This document shows, in pieces, positions 27,346 through 36,515 of a stretch of DNA of 64,000 bases. The notes under the pieces are model-generated. The model made no database searches, was not told the origin of the DNA, and saw only the letters and a list, made by a program, of their open reading frames with translations. The DNA is taken from the NCBI GenBank assembly GCA_008080735.1, contig SHMW01000015.1, forward strand, positions 1 to 64,000, written 5' to 3'. Within the stretch, counting starts at the first letter, position 1. Every line of letters starts with the position of its first letter. Both the position numbers and the translations under genes were made by a program. Source of the stretch: Promethearchaeota archaeon (GTDB lineage: Archaea; Asgardarchaeota; Lokiarchaeia; Sigyniarchaeales; SOKP01).

Positions 27346-28860
27346 ATGAAACCCGCTTGGCCGATACTGATTAATGCTTCACAATATGTACACCAAAAAA
27401 CTAAAGATGAGCGATTAGACCCCCTCAAATTGATGTTTAAGTCTGCTAAGAAAGTATTAAGCATTCCGAATGCGAGTAAACTGAGAGAGCTTATTGATGC
27501 AGTATATATGGTAAATATAAATTCATGGTCTTATAAAGATGCACCTGGAGAGCTGAGCGCACTTTTAGCCATCACTCCTACCGAGAAAATCTACCTCTCT
27601 GATGGGGGAAATACCCCTCAGATGCTAGTTAACAGAGCTGCTAAAAAAATTCAAATGGGCACTAGGAAATGCATTCTCATTGTCGGAGGGGAAGCATCTT
27701 ATTCTGTATATAAATCTAAAAAAGAGAAAGAAGATTTATCGTGGTCAAAAAAAAAAGAAGAACCAGACTATATGGAAGGTAAAATTTGGCATGGGACAAA
27801 CGACTTTGAAAATTCATATAAGCTCATTATCCCTCCATACTCTTATGCGTTGTTTGAGACTGCATATCGAGCAGCAGCAGGATTAAGTCTGCAAGAGCAT
27901 CGAATGAAGATGGGAAATCTATTTGAAAGATTTTCGGAGGTTGCTGCTAATAATCCATATGCATGGACACAGAAATCTTATTCCGCAGAAGAGATAATAA
28001 GCCCCTCCCCAAATAATCGGAATGTATGTTATCCCTACACCAAAAGAATGTGTTCTAATATGTTCGTGGATCAGAGTGCTGCGATTTTAATTACGAGTGA
28101 AGACATCGCTAAAAAGCTTGAGGTTCCTAAAAAACGCTGGGTGTATCTTAGAGGAGCTTCAGATTTTCAAAATATTTTTGCTATAACGAGACGACCCAAA
28201 TTAGCTACGTCACCAGCAGCACGGATCGGCTCTAAAGTTGCACTTAACCAAGCAGGACTCATGTTAGATGATATCGATCGGTTTGATATTTATAGCTGTT
28301 TTCCTTCGATTGTAGAGATTATTTCTGATGAAATTGGAATTATAAAGGATGATACGCGAGATCTGACTATCACAGGAGGACTGCCATTTTTCGGGGGTCC
28401 ATGGAGCAATTATTCCTTACATGCTATCGCAACGGCGGTTAATATCATACAAAAGAATCCAGAAATAACGATAATGGTAATCGCAAATGGGGGCTATAAT
28501 ACTAAACAATCCTTCGGGATATATGGAAATCTGCCACCTCAGAAGGGATTCGATGAGAATGATGCAAAAGAACTTCAGAACCAAATCCTTGAAAAAATAT
28601 TGCCAGAACCAGTCGAAAAAGCTAATGGAGTATGCAAAATTTTAGGGTATACAGTAATATACAATAGAGACGGGACCCATAAATATGGAATCGCTCTTGG
28701 AGCAATGGAAAACAAACGACACACACTCGCTACTTTGAACGGAACTGATGAAGAATTAGCTCAATTGGAACATCATGAGATTGTGGGAAGAACATATAGG
28801 GTATATTTTGATGAAAGAAGCCAAAAAAATATAATTAATTTAACCGAAATTAAAAATTAA
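27346..28860 (+). CDS. Thiolase-like protein (acetyl-CoA acetyltransferase homologue)
   Basis: 504 residues with a thiolase fold: the YLSDGGNTPQMLVNRAA helix, LIVGGEAS, and the C-terminal FDIYSCFPSIVEI and TGGLPFFGGPWSNYSLHA blocks, the latter with the usual catalytic-region GGP and His. The position of the acylated Cys reads SDGGNTP, with no cysteine. After residue 430 comes an extra C-terminal domain (VIYNRDGTHKYGIALGAM) like that of thiolase-like protein type 1. This group may bind acyl-CoA but is not expected to do classical Claisen chemistry. Confidence 0.78.
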   Translation: MKPAWPILINASQYVHQKTKDERLDPLKLMFKSAKKVLSIPNASKLRELIDAVYMVNINSWSYKDAPGELSALLAITPTEKIYLSDGGNTPQMLVNRAAKKIQMGTRKCILIVGGEASYSVYKSKKEKEDLSWSKKKEEPDYMEGKIWHGTNDFENSYKLIIPPYSYALFETAYRAAAGLSLQEHRMKMGNLFERFSEVAANNPYAWTQKSYSAEEIISPSPNNRNVCYPYTKRMCSNMFVDQSAAILITSEDIAKKLEVPKKRWVYLRGASDFQNIFAITRRPKLATSPAARIGSKVALNQAGLMLDDIDRFDIYSCFPSIVEIISDEIGIIKDDTRDLTITGGLPFFGGPWSNYSLHAIATAVNIIQKNPEITIMVIANGGYNTKQSFGIYGNLPPQKGFDENDAKELQNQILEKILPEPVEKANGVCKILGYTVIYNRDGTHKYGIALGAMENKRHTLATLNGTDEELAQLEHHEIVGRTYRVYFDERSQKNIINLTEIKN

Positions 28861-28864
28861 TCCT

Positions 28865-29614
28865 TTATTCTTGAAGTAATTTGTAAAACTCTCTCATTAG
28901 TTCTATATTAATCTGACCTGGAGCGGTTTGAGCAACTAAGGACCCAAACGTAAAAAAGCCTCCGCATAATGCAGAAAGCAGACGGGAGAAAATTCCGAGC
29001 TCACCCATACAAAATGATATAATTTTTCCCTTATTATCAGCAATATTTCTACAAAATTTTAAGACCTCTAAATTGTCTTCAAATTGAATTGCCGTAAAGA
29101 TTAACTTCCACACAAAAGAATGAGAGATGGAAAAACTGGATTTAAATGAAGTGATAGTTTTCAATTTAGATCTGAAGGATTGGATGATATTATACATCTC
29201 TTCTGAGGTTGGAGTATCTGTAAAATTATGATGAGAAAAAATTATTGCAATATTGTTTTTATTAGCTTTCGAGATGATATCCTCTAAAATTCCTATAGAG
29301 TTATCCATCTCAATATCAATGAAATGGGGCTTGGCTTTTATGATTTCATTGAGAATAGAAATACGTTGGGTTTCGGAAATGTCGGCATTACCCCCTTCTG
29401 AGAATTTTCGAAAGGTACAAATCATCGGAATACTAGAAAAATCTAATAAAGAGTGAATAAAGTCTGAAGAAATTCCATTTGTGGTATCTAAATAATCAAA
29501 CCTGAGCTCTATAAAATCGGGATCGTGGGAAACTGCTTCAGATAAAAGTTCCTTATTTTCATATATACTTAACGAAGTAATCGGTACTGCAATACAGATT
29601 TTAGGAACATTCAT
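28865..29614 (-). CDS. aroD: 3-dehydroquinate dehydratase, type I
   Basis: 249 residues. ELRFDYLD at the end of strand 2, the catalytic His in IFSHHNFTDTPT, the likely Schiff-base Lys in FVWKLIFTA, and SFCMGELGIFSRLLSALCG plus AQTAPGQIN are the type I DHQase blocks. It makes 3-dehydroshikimate, the substrate of the AroE encoded 7 kb away. It converges with the thiolase-like gene (4 bases apart) and is followed upstream by adk, 20 bases away on the same strand, so the pair is probably co-transcribed. Confidence 0.88.
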   Translation of the reverse strand: MNVPKICIAVPITSLSIYENKELLSEAVSHDPDFIELRFDYLDTTNGISSDFIHSLLDFSSIPMICTFRKFSEGGNADISETQRISILNEIIKAKPHFIDIEMDNSIGILEDIISKANKNNIAIIFSHHNFTDTPTSEEMYNIIQSFRSKLKTITSFKSSFSISHSFVWKLIFTAIQFEDNLEVLKFCRNIADNKGKIISFCMGELGIFSRLLSALCGGFFTFGSLVAQTAPGQINIELMREFYKLLQE

Positions 29615-29634
29615 AGAAAAAAAATGGAAATGAG

Positions 29635-30303
29635 TTAAATTTCGACTATATCTTTAATTTCCTCTTCTGAGAGTTCCAACGTATTTTGGGCATCCACTTT
29701 CTTGAGTTTATCCTTTTCTGTGTAATATTTTTTAATTGGACTGGCATTTAATTCATACACATCCAGCCGCTTTTCTAAAGTCTCCTCAGTATCATCACTT
29801 CGCTGTTCAAACTCTATCTCTGCCCCGCACTCATCACAAATCCATCTTTCTTCCCCAATTTTCTTTTCGGGTTGGAGTGTGTACTTATTGTATATCTCCC
29901 CACATTCATGACACGAAAATCTGCCAAGAATCCGTTTCTTGAGAATATCTCTGGGAACATCTAAAAGGAGGAAGAGATCAATCTCCGTGATCTCAGAGAG
30001 TGCTTTTGCTTGGTCTAAAGTTCTTGGGAATCCATCTAGTATAAAACCATTTTCCTGTACATCCTTTTGATTCAACCGATCATCCACCATATCAATAACC
30101 ACATTATCGGGAACTAGTTCTCCCTTTTCCATATATTCTTTTGCTTTCAGCCCTAATTCGGTTTCATTATTTAGATTCTCTCTGAAGATGTCTCCAGTAC
30201 TCACGTGTGCGATATCTGGGAGAGCTTTCTTTATTTGTGAGGCAAAGGTACCCTTGCCGGCGCCTGGCGGCCCAAAAAGAACAATCTTTCGTTTTTCACT
30301 CAT
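29635..30303 (-). CDS. adk: Adenylate kinase with a zinc lid (bacterial type)
   Basis: 222 residues: P-loop FGPPGAGKGT (residues 10-19), AMP-site STGDIFRE and DGFPRTLDQA, and a LID domain with a CHECG...ICDEC four-cysteine zinc site. This is the bacterial/eukaryotic adk type, unlike the trimeric AdkA of methanogens and Sulfolobus. It converts AMP and ATP to two ADP. In many archaea adk lies next to secY; here it has moved away and pairs with aroD. Confidence 0.92.
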   Translation of the reverse strand: MSEKRKIVLFGPPGAGKGTFASQIKKALPDIAHVSTGDIFRENLNNETELGLKAKEYMEKGELVPDNVVIDMVDDRLNQKDVQENGFILDGFPRTLDQAKALSEITEIDLFLLLDVPRDILKKRILGRFSCHECGEIYNKYTLQPEKKIGEERWICDECGAEIEFEQRSDDTEETLEKRLDVYELNASPIKKYYTEKDKLKKVDAQNTLELSEEEIKDIVEI

Positions 30304-30568
30304 TTATATTTCACTTATCAATTTAGATTAAATAGAAGTAATTTCTTGTAAAATAAAAGTTATTACTAAATAGTATGAAAATTCATGTCATAGCCAATAT
30401 ACTTTCAAAACCAAATCTATTTTAGGTAGGATCTTCTTAAGAATATAATTATATTCTTTCTTTAATTGAAATTTCTTTTGTTATAGTTCAACAAAAGGAA
30501 TAAATATTAGAGTATAATAAAAATAGATATAAATTATATTTTATAGAAAAATTAAAAAGGTAATTAAA

Positions 30569-32137
30569 TTGAAAATTTTATATGTGAACCCTGCTCGAAT
30601 TAGAGTAGGTCTAGATTTCATAATTAAGGGCCAACCGCTAAATTTAATGACACTGGCGGCCGTAGTTCCCGAGCATGATGCAAAACTTATTGATTATAAA
30701 ATTCAAGAATTTGATAAAGAACAATTAAAAAATGAATTAAATCGGTCTGATGTTGTTGCGATAACCAGTATGACACCCCAGATTTATAGCGCGTTTGAGA
30801 TTGCGGATATTGCCAAGCAGACGGGTTGTCCCACCATTCTTGGAGGATATCATCCGACTCTGGCATCGGAATATGTCATAAAACACCCCTCTGTTGATTA
30901 TGTGATAAGAGGAGAAGGTGAACATACTTTTCGAGAGTTGATCGATTATATTGATGGAGATCAAAATAAAAAATCACTAGAGGAAATTGATGGAATTTCC
31001 TATAAAGACCAAGTTGGAAATGTTATTCATAACCAGGATCGCAGACTGGAAAAGGACTTAGATAAATTTCCTTTGCCTCGAAGAGATTTAATTGACGATT
31101 CGAAATATTTGTATTTAGGAGTAAGAGTGGCCTCCCTTGAAAGCTCCCGTGGATGTCCTCACTCATGTAAATTTTGTTGTATCCAAAAAATGTGGAGAGA
31201 TCCATACTCACATTTATCTTACCGGTCGAAAAGTGTTAAAAGGATTATGCAAGAAATTTATGATATTGATTGGAAGAAAAATGACTTCATTTTCTTCTGT
31301 GAGGACAATTTCACTATCAATATCAAACGTACTAAGAAAATCCTTAACACAATCATTAATTCGGGAGTGAATACCAGGATGTATTTTAGCTGTCAATCTA
31401 GAGTTGATACGTTATACCGAAACCCGTGGTTGGTCGAATTGATGCATCAAGCAGGTATGAGACAAGTCTTTTTAGGGATCGAGTCTGTTCACCAGCAAAG
31501 TTTAAATGCAATGAATAAGAGAGGTACTACCCCTAAAATGACGAGAAAGGTGGTTGAGATGCTTCAAGATTACGGTATTTCGATCTTTGGGGGTGTAATT
31601 ATTGGATTCCCCGGAGAAACTAAGCGAATGGTTCGGCAAACGATTCAATTCACAAAATCTCTTAATCTCACATGTGTTCAATTTACTCCTATAACTGCTT
31701 TCCCTGGAACTGCCTTCTATGATGAAATGAAAGCGCAAAAAAAGATCACCAGTAAAAATTATCGACATTATAATCTCTTTTATTCGATGATGAGAACTGA
31801 CGAGTTGACCAGTAAGGAGTTATATGAATTAGTCGTGGAAGCCTATTCATCATACTATTTTGGGAGAGAATGGATCTCGATGGTAGCAAAAAGATATTGT
31901 AATCCTATCGGCAAATTTAATTGGATGTTGGCAAGTGTTCCACGATTTGTCAAAGTGGTTATAAAGAATGGATTTGAAATGTTGCGTAGTCAAGGTATAT
32001 CTACATCTAAGATAAGTGACGAATTAAAAGAACTTAGTAATGCAGCAAAGGAAATAGAGCATAAAACCGGTACTACTTTCAAAATAGAAGATATTATCTC
32101 CCCTTCCGCTGCCTCAAAGGAAGAATCCATTTCATAA
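30569..32137 (+). CDS. B12-binding radical SAM protein
   Basis: 522 residues. The first 135 form a Rossmann-like cobalamin-binding domain (VVAITSMTPQIYSA, LGGYHPTLA, YVIRGEGEHTF). The radical SAM cluster motif is SSRGCPHSCKFC (near 190-200), a CxxxCxxC. IFGGVIIGFPGET is the typical later strand. The C-terminal 130 residues are helical and unassigned. Such enzymes methylate or rearrange unactivated carbons, as in BchE- or HpnP-like proteins; the substrate is unknown. Translation starts at TTG 30569 after an AAAAAGG site. It stands alone. Confidence 0.82.
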   Translation: MKILYVNPARIRVGLDFIIKGQPLNLMTLAAVVPEHDAKLIDYKIQEFDKEQLKNELNRSDVVAITSMTPQIYSAFEIADIAKQTGCPTILGGYHPTLASEYVIKHPSVDYVIRGEGEHTFRELIDYIDGDQNKKSLEEIDGISYKDQVGNVIHNQDRRLEKDLDKFPLPRRDLIDDSKYLYLGVRVASLESSRGCPHSCKFCCIQKMWRDPYSHLSYRSKSVKRIMQEIYDIDWKKNDFIFFCEDNFTINIKRTKKILNTIINSGVNTRMYFSCQSRVDTLYRNPWLVELMHQAGMRQVFLGIESVHQQSLNAMNKRGTTPKMTRKVVEMLQDYGISIFGGVIIGFPGETKRMVRQTIQFTKSLNLTCVQFTPITAFPGTAFYDEMKAQKKITSKNYRHYNLFYSMMRTDELTSKELYELVVEAYSSYYFGREWISMVAKRYCNPIGKFNWMLASVPRFVKVVIKNGFEMLRSQGISTSKISDELKELSNAAKEIEHKTGTTFKIEDIISPSAASKEESIS

Positions 32138-32307
32138 TCTCCAATTTTCATTTAATCTTTAAAAAGCTCCAAGTTTTTTCTTTTACTATTTTGAATTATC
32201 TTTTATTCATTAATGCCTCTCTTCTTCATTTTATATTATGTGAATAATATTGAGGTTTTTATGATTTAATTTTCAGAGAATAATGTGTTGAATTTAGATA
32301 AACTACA

Positions 32308-32658
32308 ATGATTCTCATGAATAATAAGAAAAATGGACATTCTGGGGAGAAAATCTATAGTTATACTATCATGGATATCCAGATAGAGTTATCTTCTGCT
32401 CAGAATGAAAGAACAAAACAAAGAAAGCGCTTTTCGTTAATTACCAAACTCGTAAATGACTTATTTAAATATAAAGAAAGAAAGGGATGTTATGAAACGA
32501 TTTCTAATCTTATTGTCTCGACGCTTATATCTTCTGATATGGATTGTCCACTTGATATCTATAGCTGCAAAGATGACTCGTTTGAGGATATCGACTATGA
32601 ATGCAAGAAAATACTGGAAAGTGAGCTTTTTGAGTTTTCTAATGAACTTCCGAATTAG
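32308..32658 (+). CDS. Uncharacterised small protein
   Basis: 116 residues, mixed charged and helical (NERTKQRKRFSLITKLVNDLF), with four cysteines and an acidic C-terminus. The ATG at 32320, four codons in, is an alternative start. It overlaps the convergent NTPase-like gene by 20 bases. I do not recognise a family; ordinary codon use and length favour a real gene, but only moderately. Confidence 0.45.
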   Translation: MILMNNKKNGHSGEKIYSYTIMDIQIELSSAQNERTKQRKRFSLITKLVNDLFKYKERKGCYETISNLIVSTLISSDMDCPLDIYSCKDDSFEDIDYECKKILESELFEFSNELPN

Positions 32659-33271
32659 AAGAAGGGCAATCCATCAATATAGCTCGGTCAAAATATTTCA
32701 GAAGGTGTTTAATTGTCAAATGTTCTTTTAAACTAAATAATCTCGCAAATTTAGCTTTTTCACTAATAGTTTTGCCATAATAGGAATTTCCCAAGAAGGT
32801 GTGTGATTTTTCAACTATCTTAATAATCTGAGCTGGATTTCCTAAATGCAGGTAAATAGACATGTCATTTATTAGCAGATAGGGTGTTGGAGCTTTTTCG
32901 AAGGTATGCAGTAGAGGGATGGTCTGATTATAATTATGGCACGCATTCTTATATAATTGTTTTTTATTAGTTGCATTTAATCTTGGAGGTATGATCTCAT
33001 TTTTGGGATCCAAATAGCGGCAGAGAGTACTTTTACCATAGTAATCCTTAAATTTCCCACCGATCTTTAAATCATTAAAAGTTTGTAATTTAGGAGCAAA
33101 ATCGATGATCGAGATGAGATTTGGATCAATTTTTTTTTCTTCAAGAAGGAATTGAATAAATTCGGCAGAGCAAAACGTTTTATAGGTATTCGTCTCACCG
33201 TAAAGGAAAACCTTCTTTTCTAGAAAAGAATTAAATTCTAATTTAGTTCTACACTCCATTATTCTTATCAA
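32639..33271 (-). CDS. Possible P-loop NTPase of RecA-like type
   Basis: 210 residues. KVFLYGETNTYKTFCSAEF (about residues 20-38) resembles a Walker A loop, GETNTYKT, as in archaeal RecA-superfamily ATPases that use GxxxxGKT variants. YLLINDMSIYLH near 130-140 fits a Walker B strand. The rest is helical. No known family is evident to me. The membrane-protein gene at 33291 lies 19 bases upstream on the same strand and could be co-transcribed with it. Confidence 0.6.
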   Translation of the reverse strand: MIRIMECRTKLEFNSFLEKKVFLYGETNTYKTFCSAEFIQFLLEEKKIDPNLISIIDFAPKLQTFNDLKIGGKFKDYYGKSTLCRYLDPKNEIIPPRLNATNKKQLYKNACHNYNQTIPLLHTFEKAPTPYLLINDMSIYLHLGNPAQIIKIVEKSHTFLGNSYYGKTISEKAKFARLFSLKEHLTIKHLLKYFDRAILMDCPSSNSEVH

Positions 33272-33290
33272 TAAAAAGGGAAGAAAGCAT

Positions 33291-33851
33291 TTAAAAGAAA
33301 TCCTTCCAAGTTATTTCTGCTCGTTCTAATATTTTGATTGTGAGAAAACCCATTATTGAACCGGGAATACAACTAGCGGCAAACAATCCCCACCATGTAA
33401 AGAGCCCTGTAATAACCGTTCCGAGAGGATTAATAAGGAATGCGATGCTGCCACCAATAAAGACCGTTCCAATAGGTTCTAGAAATGCTGCATACTCAGT
33501 ATATTTCTCGGCTTTTTTTCGTAATATATGTGCAACCCATCCCACAATTATGGCTCCTGAGATACCTCCGTGAAAGGCATGGATAGAACCAATGGTTAAA
33601 GTGAACCTTAAACTCGCTATAGCTAATGCAGTTATAATTGAGAAGGAAAGCCCAACTAATACGCCTGAAATTGAATTAATTACATGTGCAAATGGATTTA
33701 CTTTTGATCCGAATATAGGAATATATGCAAATGGATTAATATAACTCAGAATTAATCCTACCGGAATTAATACTCCCGCAGTAGCTGTTCTTTTTGCGAT
33801 ATTCGCACGTTGTTTTGAACGAATTTCATTTATTTCGTTTTCTTTACTCAA
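33291..33851 (-). CDS. Polytopic membrane protein, possible ECF/BioY-like substrate-binding type
   Basis: 186 residues with five or six hydrophobic segments (TAGVLIPVGLILSY, HVINSISGVLVGLSF and others). The N-terminal basic stretch and the small glycine-rich helices resemble S-components of ECF vitamin transporters such as the ThiW/BioY-like families. This is a guess from overall shape. No EcfA or EcfT gene is nearby; shared EcfAT modules are usually encoded elsewhere. Confidence 0.6.
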   Translation of the reverse strand: MSKENEINEIRSKQRANIAKRTATAGVLIPVGLILSYINPFAYIPIFGSKVNPFAHVINSISGVLVGLSFSIITALAIASLRFTLTIGSIHAFHGGISGAIIVGWVAHILRKKAEKYTEYAAFLEPIGTVFIGGSIAFLINPLGTVITGLFTWWGLFAASCIPGSIMGFLTIKILERAEITWKDFF

Positions 33852-34006
33852 TAGATATTCCCCTTAATTATCTTAAATATTATAAAATAACAAAATAGAA
33901 GACTTAAGATGTTTTTTATAATATAAAGGATGCTATTCCTTAAAAAATTCCCTTGATACGTCTATTAGCAAATTAGCAGTACAATTAGCAATCTTGATAA
34001 AGGTTT

Positions 34007-34693
34007 ATGGATTTTTCTTATTCAAGTATGATAAAAATTGGTAAAACTACACTGAAACCTAATAAAGTCATTTGTTTGGGATTAAATTATAAGGATCACA
34101 TCGAAGAGACGAATAGAGAAGTCCCCGAGGAGCCTTTGTTATTCAATAAAACGTTAAATTGCTTGATAGGTCATAATGAACCGATTGTCTATCCGAAAAT
34201 ATTGTATGACAATAGAAAGTTCAACAGAGTTGATTATGAAGTAGAGCTTGCGGTTATTATTGGGAAGGAAGGGAAATACATCTCCGAAGACAAAGCCTAT
34301 GAATATATTAAAGGATATACTGTTTTCAATGATATAACTGCGCGAAAAATGCAGATTAAGGACATTGCCTCAAAAAGACCGTGGTTTAAGTCAAAATCGT
34401 TTGATACCTTTGGAGTAATTGGTCCGAAAATTGTTGATTTGGAAGATCCGCATAATTTAAACTTAAAACTGACGGTTAATGGGGAATTAAAACAATCATC
34501 AAATACTAAATACCTTCTCTTTAAAATCCCATATCTTATTGAATATATTTCGCAATTTGTTACCTTAAACCCCGATGATATCATCGCTACCGGAACGCCC
34601 AGCGGTATTGGCCCCATCTCACCAGGAGATGTAGTTGAGGCCTCCATCGATAAAATAGGAACACTCCGCAATGAAGTCATCTTAGAAGAGTGA
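34007..34693 (+). CDS. Fumarylacetoacetate hydrolase family protein (FAHD1-like)
   Basis: 228 residues with the FAH fold: KVICLGLNYKDHIEE, DYEVELAVIIGKEG with the metal-binding Glu pair, KSFDTFGVIGPKI, and the closing IIATGTPSGIGPISPGD. This single-domain form matches acylpyruvase/oxaloacetate decarboxylase (FAHD1/YcgM) enzymes that cleave 2,4-dioxo acids with Mg or Mn. The physiological substrate cannot be determined. The gene stands alone. Confidence 0.88.
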   Translation: MDFSYSSMIKIGKTTLKPNKVICLGLNYKDHIEETNREVPEEPLLFNKTLNCLIGHNEPIVYPKILYDNRKFNRVDYEVELAVIIGKEGKYISEDKAYEYIKGYTVFNDITARKMQIKDIASKRPWFKSKSFDTFGVIGPKIVDLEDPHNLNLKLTVNGELKQSSNTKYLLFKIPYLIEYISQFVTLNPDDIIATGTPSGIGPISPGDVVEASIDKIGTLRNEVILEE

Positions 34694-34762
34694 TCAATTT
34701 ATTATTTTAAAATATAAAAAACACATATTTAAAAATTAATTCGCTCTTTTTTATAGAAGATA

Positions 34763-34951
34763 ATGAAAGAAATAGATGAAAAAGTTAAAGAACAAATATT
34801 GGAGTTAATTTCTATACCCGGGATGGATATAGAGGATATTGCGGTTAAAGTAAATTTAGATTATGAAACGGTACATGAAGTTCTTTCGGAAGAATATTTG
34901 AAAAATAATTTGGATTTTGGCAGGCGTCTCTGCTGTCGCTGGACACTGTAA
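34763..34951 (+). CDS. Small helical protein with a helix-turn-helix-like region
   Basis: 62 residues. DIEDIAVKVNLDYETVHEVLSE (written here as two helices: DIEDIAVKVN and DYETVHEVLSE) reads like a winged-helix recognition unit. The tail RRLCCRWTL is basic with two cysteines. It lies 69 bases downstream of the FAH-family gene on the same strand and could belong to the same transcript. Role as a DNA-binding protein is inference. Confidence 0.55.
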   Translation: MKEIDEKVKEQILELISIPGMDIEDIAVKVNLDYETVHEVLSEEYLKNNLDFGRRLCCRWTL

Positions 34952-35050
34952 AATTAGTTATTATCGTAGGTTTTCACTCAATATTTCCTCTTTATTCTAA
35001 GATTTCATCCACTTATTCAATATGAATATTACTTAGATTTAAAAACTTTT

Positions 35051-35797
35051 ATGGGAATATTTTTATTAACTATGGCAGATCAATTACAATTTTTTGTTCG
35101 GGGAAGTTTTAGTTTAATCTTCGTAATTATTTCTATATTGATTGGGCTTCGATTAATATCCAAATATTTTCAATATGGGCAAAAAAACTTCATCAGTGTA
35201 GGATTAACATGGATTTTTTTAAGTAGTTCGTGGTGGTGGTCGGGTTTTAATTTCATTGCAAATTTATTTAATTATTCCTTAAGTGAAACATCTTACTTGA
35301 TCTTATCAAATGGTTTTATCGCTCCTGCCCTTGTTAGCTGGTTATATTCGTTTACCACATTAGCATATGAACAATGGAAACAAAAGATACTTATTCTGAG
35401 CTTAGGAATTGCTATACCTTATGAGTTTATCCTTTTGATATTAATATTTGCCCAACCCACCTTAATCGGGTGGGAGGTTAGTGAAAATGTAATATCGAGA
35501 ACACCACTCACATTATCTGTTGCAATTATTGCGATCGTCATCGCTTTGATTACGGGGCTGATTTTCAGTAAAAACGCTATGAAAAGTCAGGATAAAGAAA
35601 TCAAGTGGAAAGGACGGTTTTTATTACTGGCATTTGTCCTCTTTACAATAGGGGCGGGATTAGATTCAGTCAGTTGGACGAGTTTCTTTATGATTATTTT
35701 AATTAGGTTGATTCTGATAATGAGTTCGATTATCTATTATATTGCATTTTTTCTCCCCGATAGGGTCAAAAAAGTTCTAATCAAGGAAGAATTATGA
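35051..35797 (+). CDS. Seven-helix membrane protein, paralogue of 25039-25773
   Basis: 248 residues with seven hydrophobic segments. It shares helix layout and the motifs IGLRLISKYF, SSSWWW and IKWKGRFLLLAFVLF with the protein at 25039. The first ATG (35051) has no clear ribosome-binding site; the second (35072, MADQLQ) would give a start like that of the paralogue. Function unknown. Two copies 10 kb apart on opposite strands suggest a larger family in this genome. Confidence 0.7.
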   Translation: MGIFLLTMADQLQFFVRGSFSLIFVIISILIGLRLISKYFQYGQKNFISVGLTWIFLSSSWWWSGFNFIANLFNYSLSETSYLILSNGFIAPALVSWLYSFTTLAYEQWKQKILILSLGIAIPYEFILLILIFAQPTLIGWEVSENVISRTPLTLSVAIIAIVIALITGLIFSKNAMKSQDKEIKWKGRFLLLAFVLFTIGAGLDSVSWTSFFMIILIRLILIMSSIIYYIAFFLPDRVKKVLIKEEL

Positions 35798-35966
35798 TTA
35801 TCAAATTAAACTCAATTTTTCTCATCCTATTTTTAATAAAACTTTTTAATTTTACAGAACTATTGCAATCACTAAGTCAAAACAATTCTAAAAGGCTTAG
35901 TACGTCTATACGGTTTCAATATGGTTCGATATAATATATTGAAATGATAGGAACTGAAAGTAGCCT

Positions 35967-35974
35967 TTTTATAA
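35967..35974 (+). promoter_or_regulatory. Candidate TATA box of the ribosomal stalk operon
   Basis: TTTTATAA lies about 40 bases before the L11 ATG, in the only clear upstream gap of the operon (35798-36014). A purine-rich GAAAG just upstream could serve as the TFB recognition element. Spacing would place the transcript start near 36000. Confidence 0.4.
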
Positions 35975-36014
35975 TTTGTTTTGGACAATTAGTTATTCAT
36001 AAAGAGGATTGCAA

Positions 36015-36515
36015 ATGAGTGAACAAACGGAAAAGGTAGTTGTCAAAGCACTTGTTACAGGAGGAAGTGCATCCGGTGGCCCTCCAATCGGCCCAGCTGT
36101 CGGTCCGACAGAAATCAACATTAAGGATGTCATCGATAAGATAAATGAGGAGACGCAGATGTTCAAAGGTCTTAGTGTCCCTGTACGGATTATATGTGAT
36201 CCTGAAACCAAACAATTTGAGATATTTATTGAGACGCCTTCTACAGCATCGTTACTAATGAAAGAATTGGGGGCTTCTCAAGGAAGTTCAAACTGTATTG
36301 AAGAAAAAATAGGAGATTTAACATTGGAACAGATAAAATCAGTTGTAGAAGCAAAAAAAGATACATTTTTAGAAAAGACATATAAGGCAGCAGTAAAGTC
36401 TGTTCTCGGTACCGCGTTATCCGTAGGGGCTACTGTGGAAGGAGAGGACCCTCGAACAATTCAGCAACGTATTGATAATGGAGAATACGATGAGCAACTT
36501 GAGGAGGACTTATAA
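36015..36515 (+). CDS. rpl11: Large-subunit ribosomal protein uL11
   Basis: 166 residues. GGSASGGPPIGPAVGPTEINI near the start is the uL11 hallmark (proline-rich switch that binds release and elongation factors), and the C-terminal rRNA-binding domain follows. The ATG at 36015 has GAGG eight bases upstream; an in-frame TTG six bases earlier is less likely. It is the first gene of L11-L1-P0-P1, the stalk-base operon, and its stop overlaps the L1 start (TAATG). Confidence 0.94.
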   Translation: MSEQTEKVVVKALVTGGSASGGPPIGPAVGPTEINIKDVIDKINEETQMFKGLSVPVRIICDPETKQFEIFIETPSTASLLMKELGASQGSSNCIEEKIGDLTLEQIKSVVEAKKDTFLEKTYKAAVKSVLGTALSVGATVEGEDPRTIQQRIDNGEYDEQLEEDL

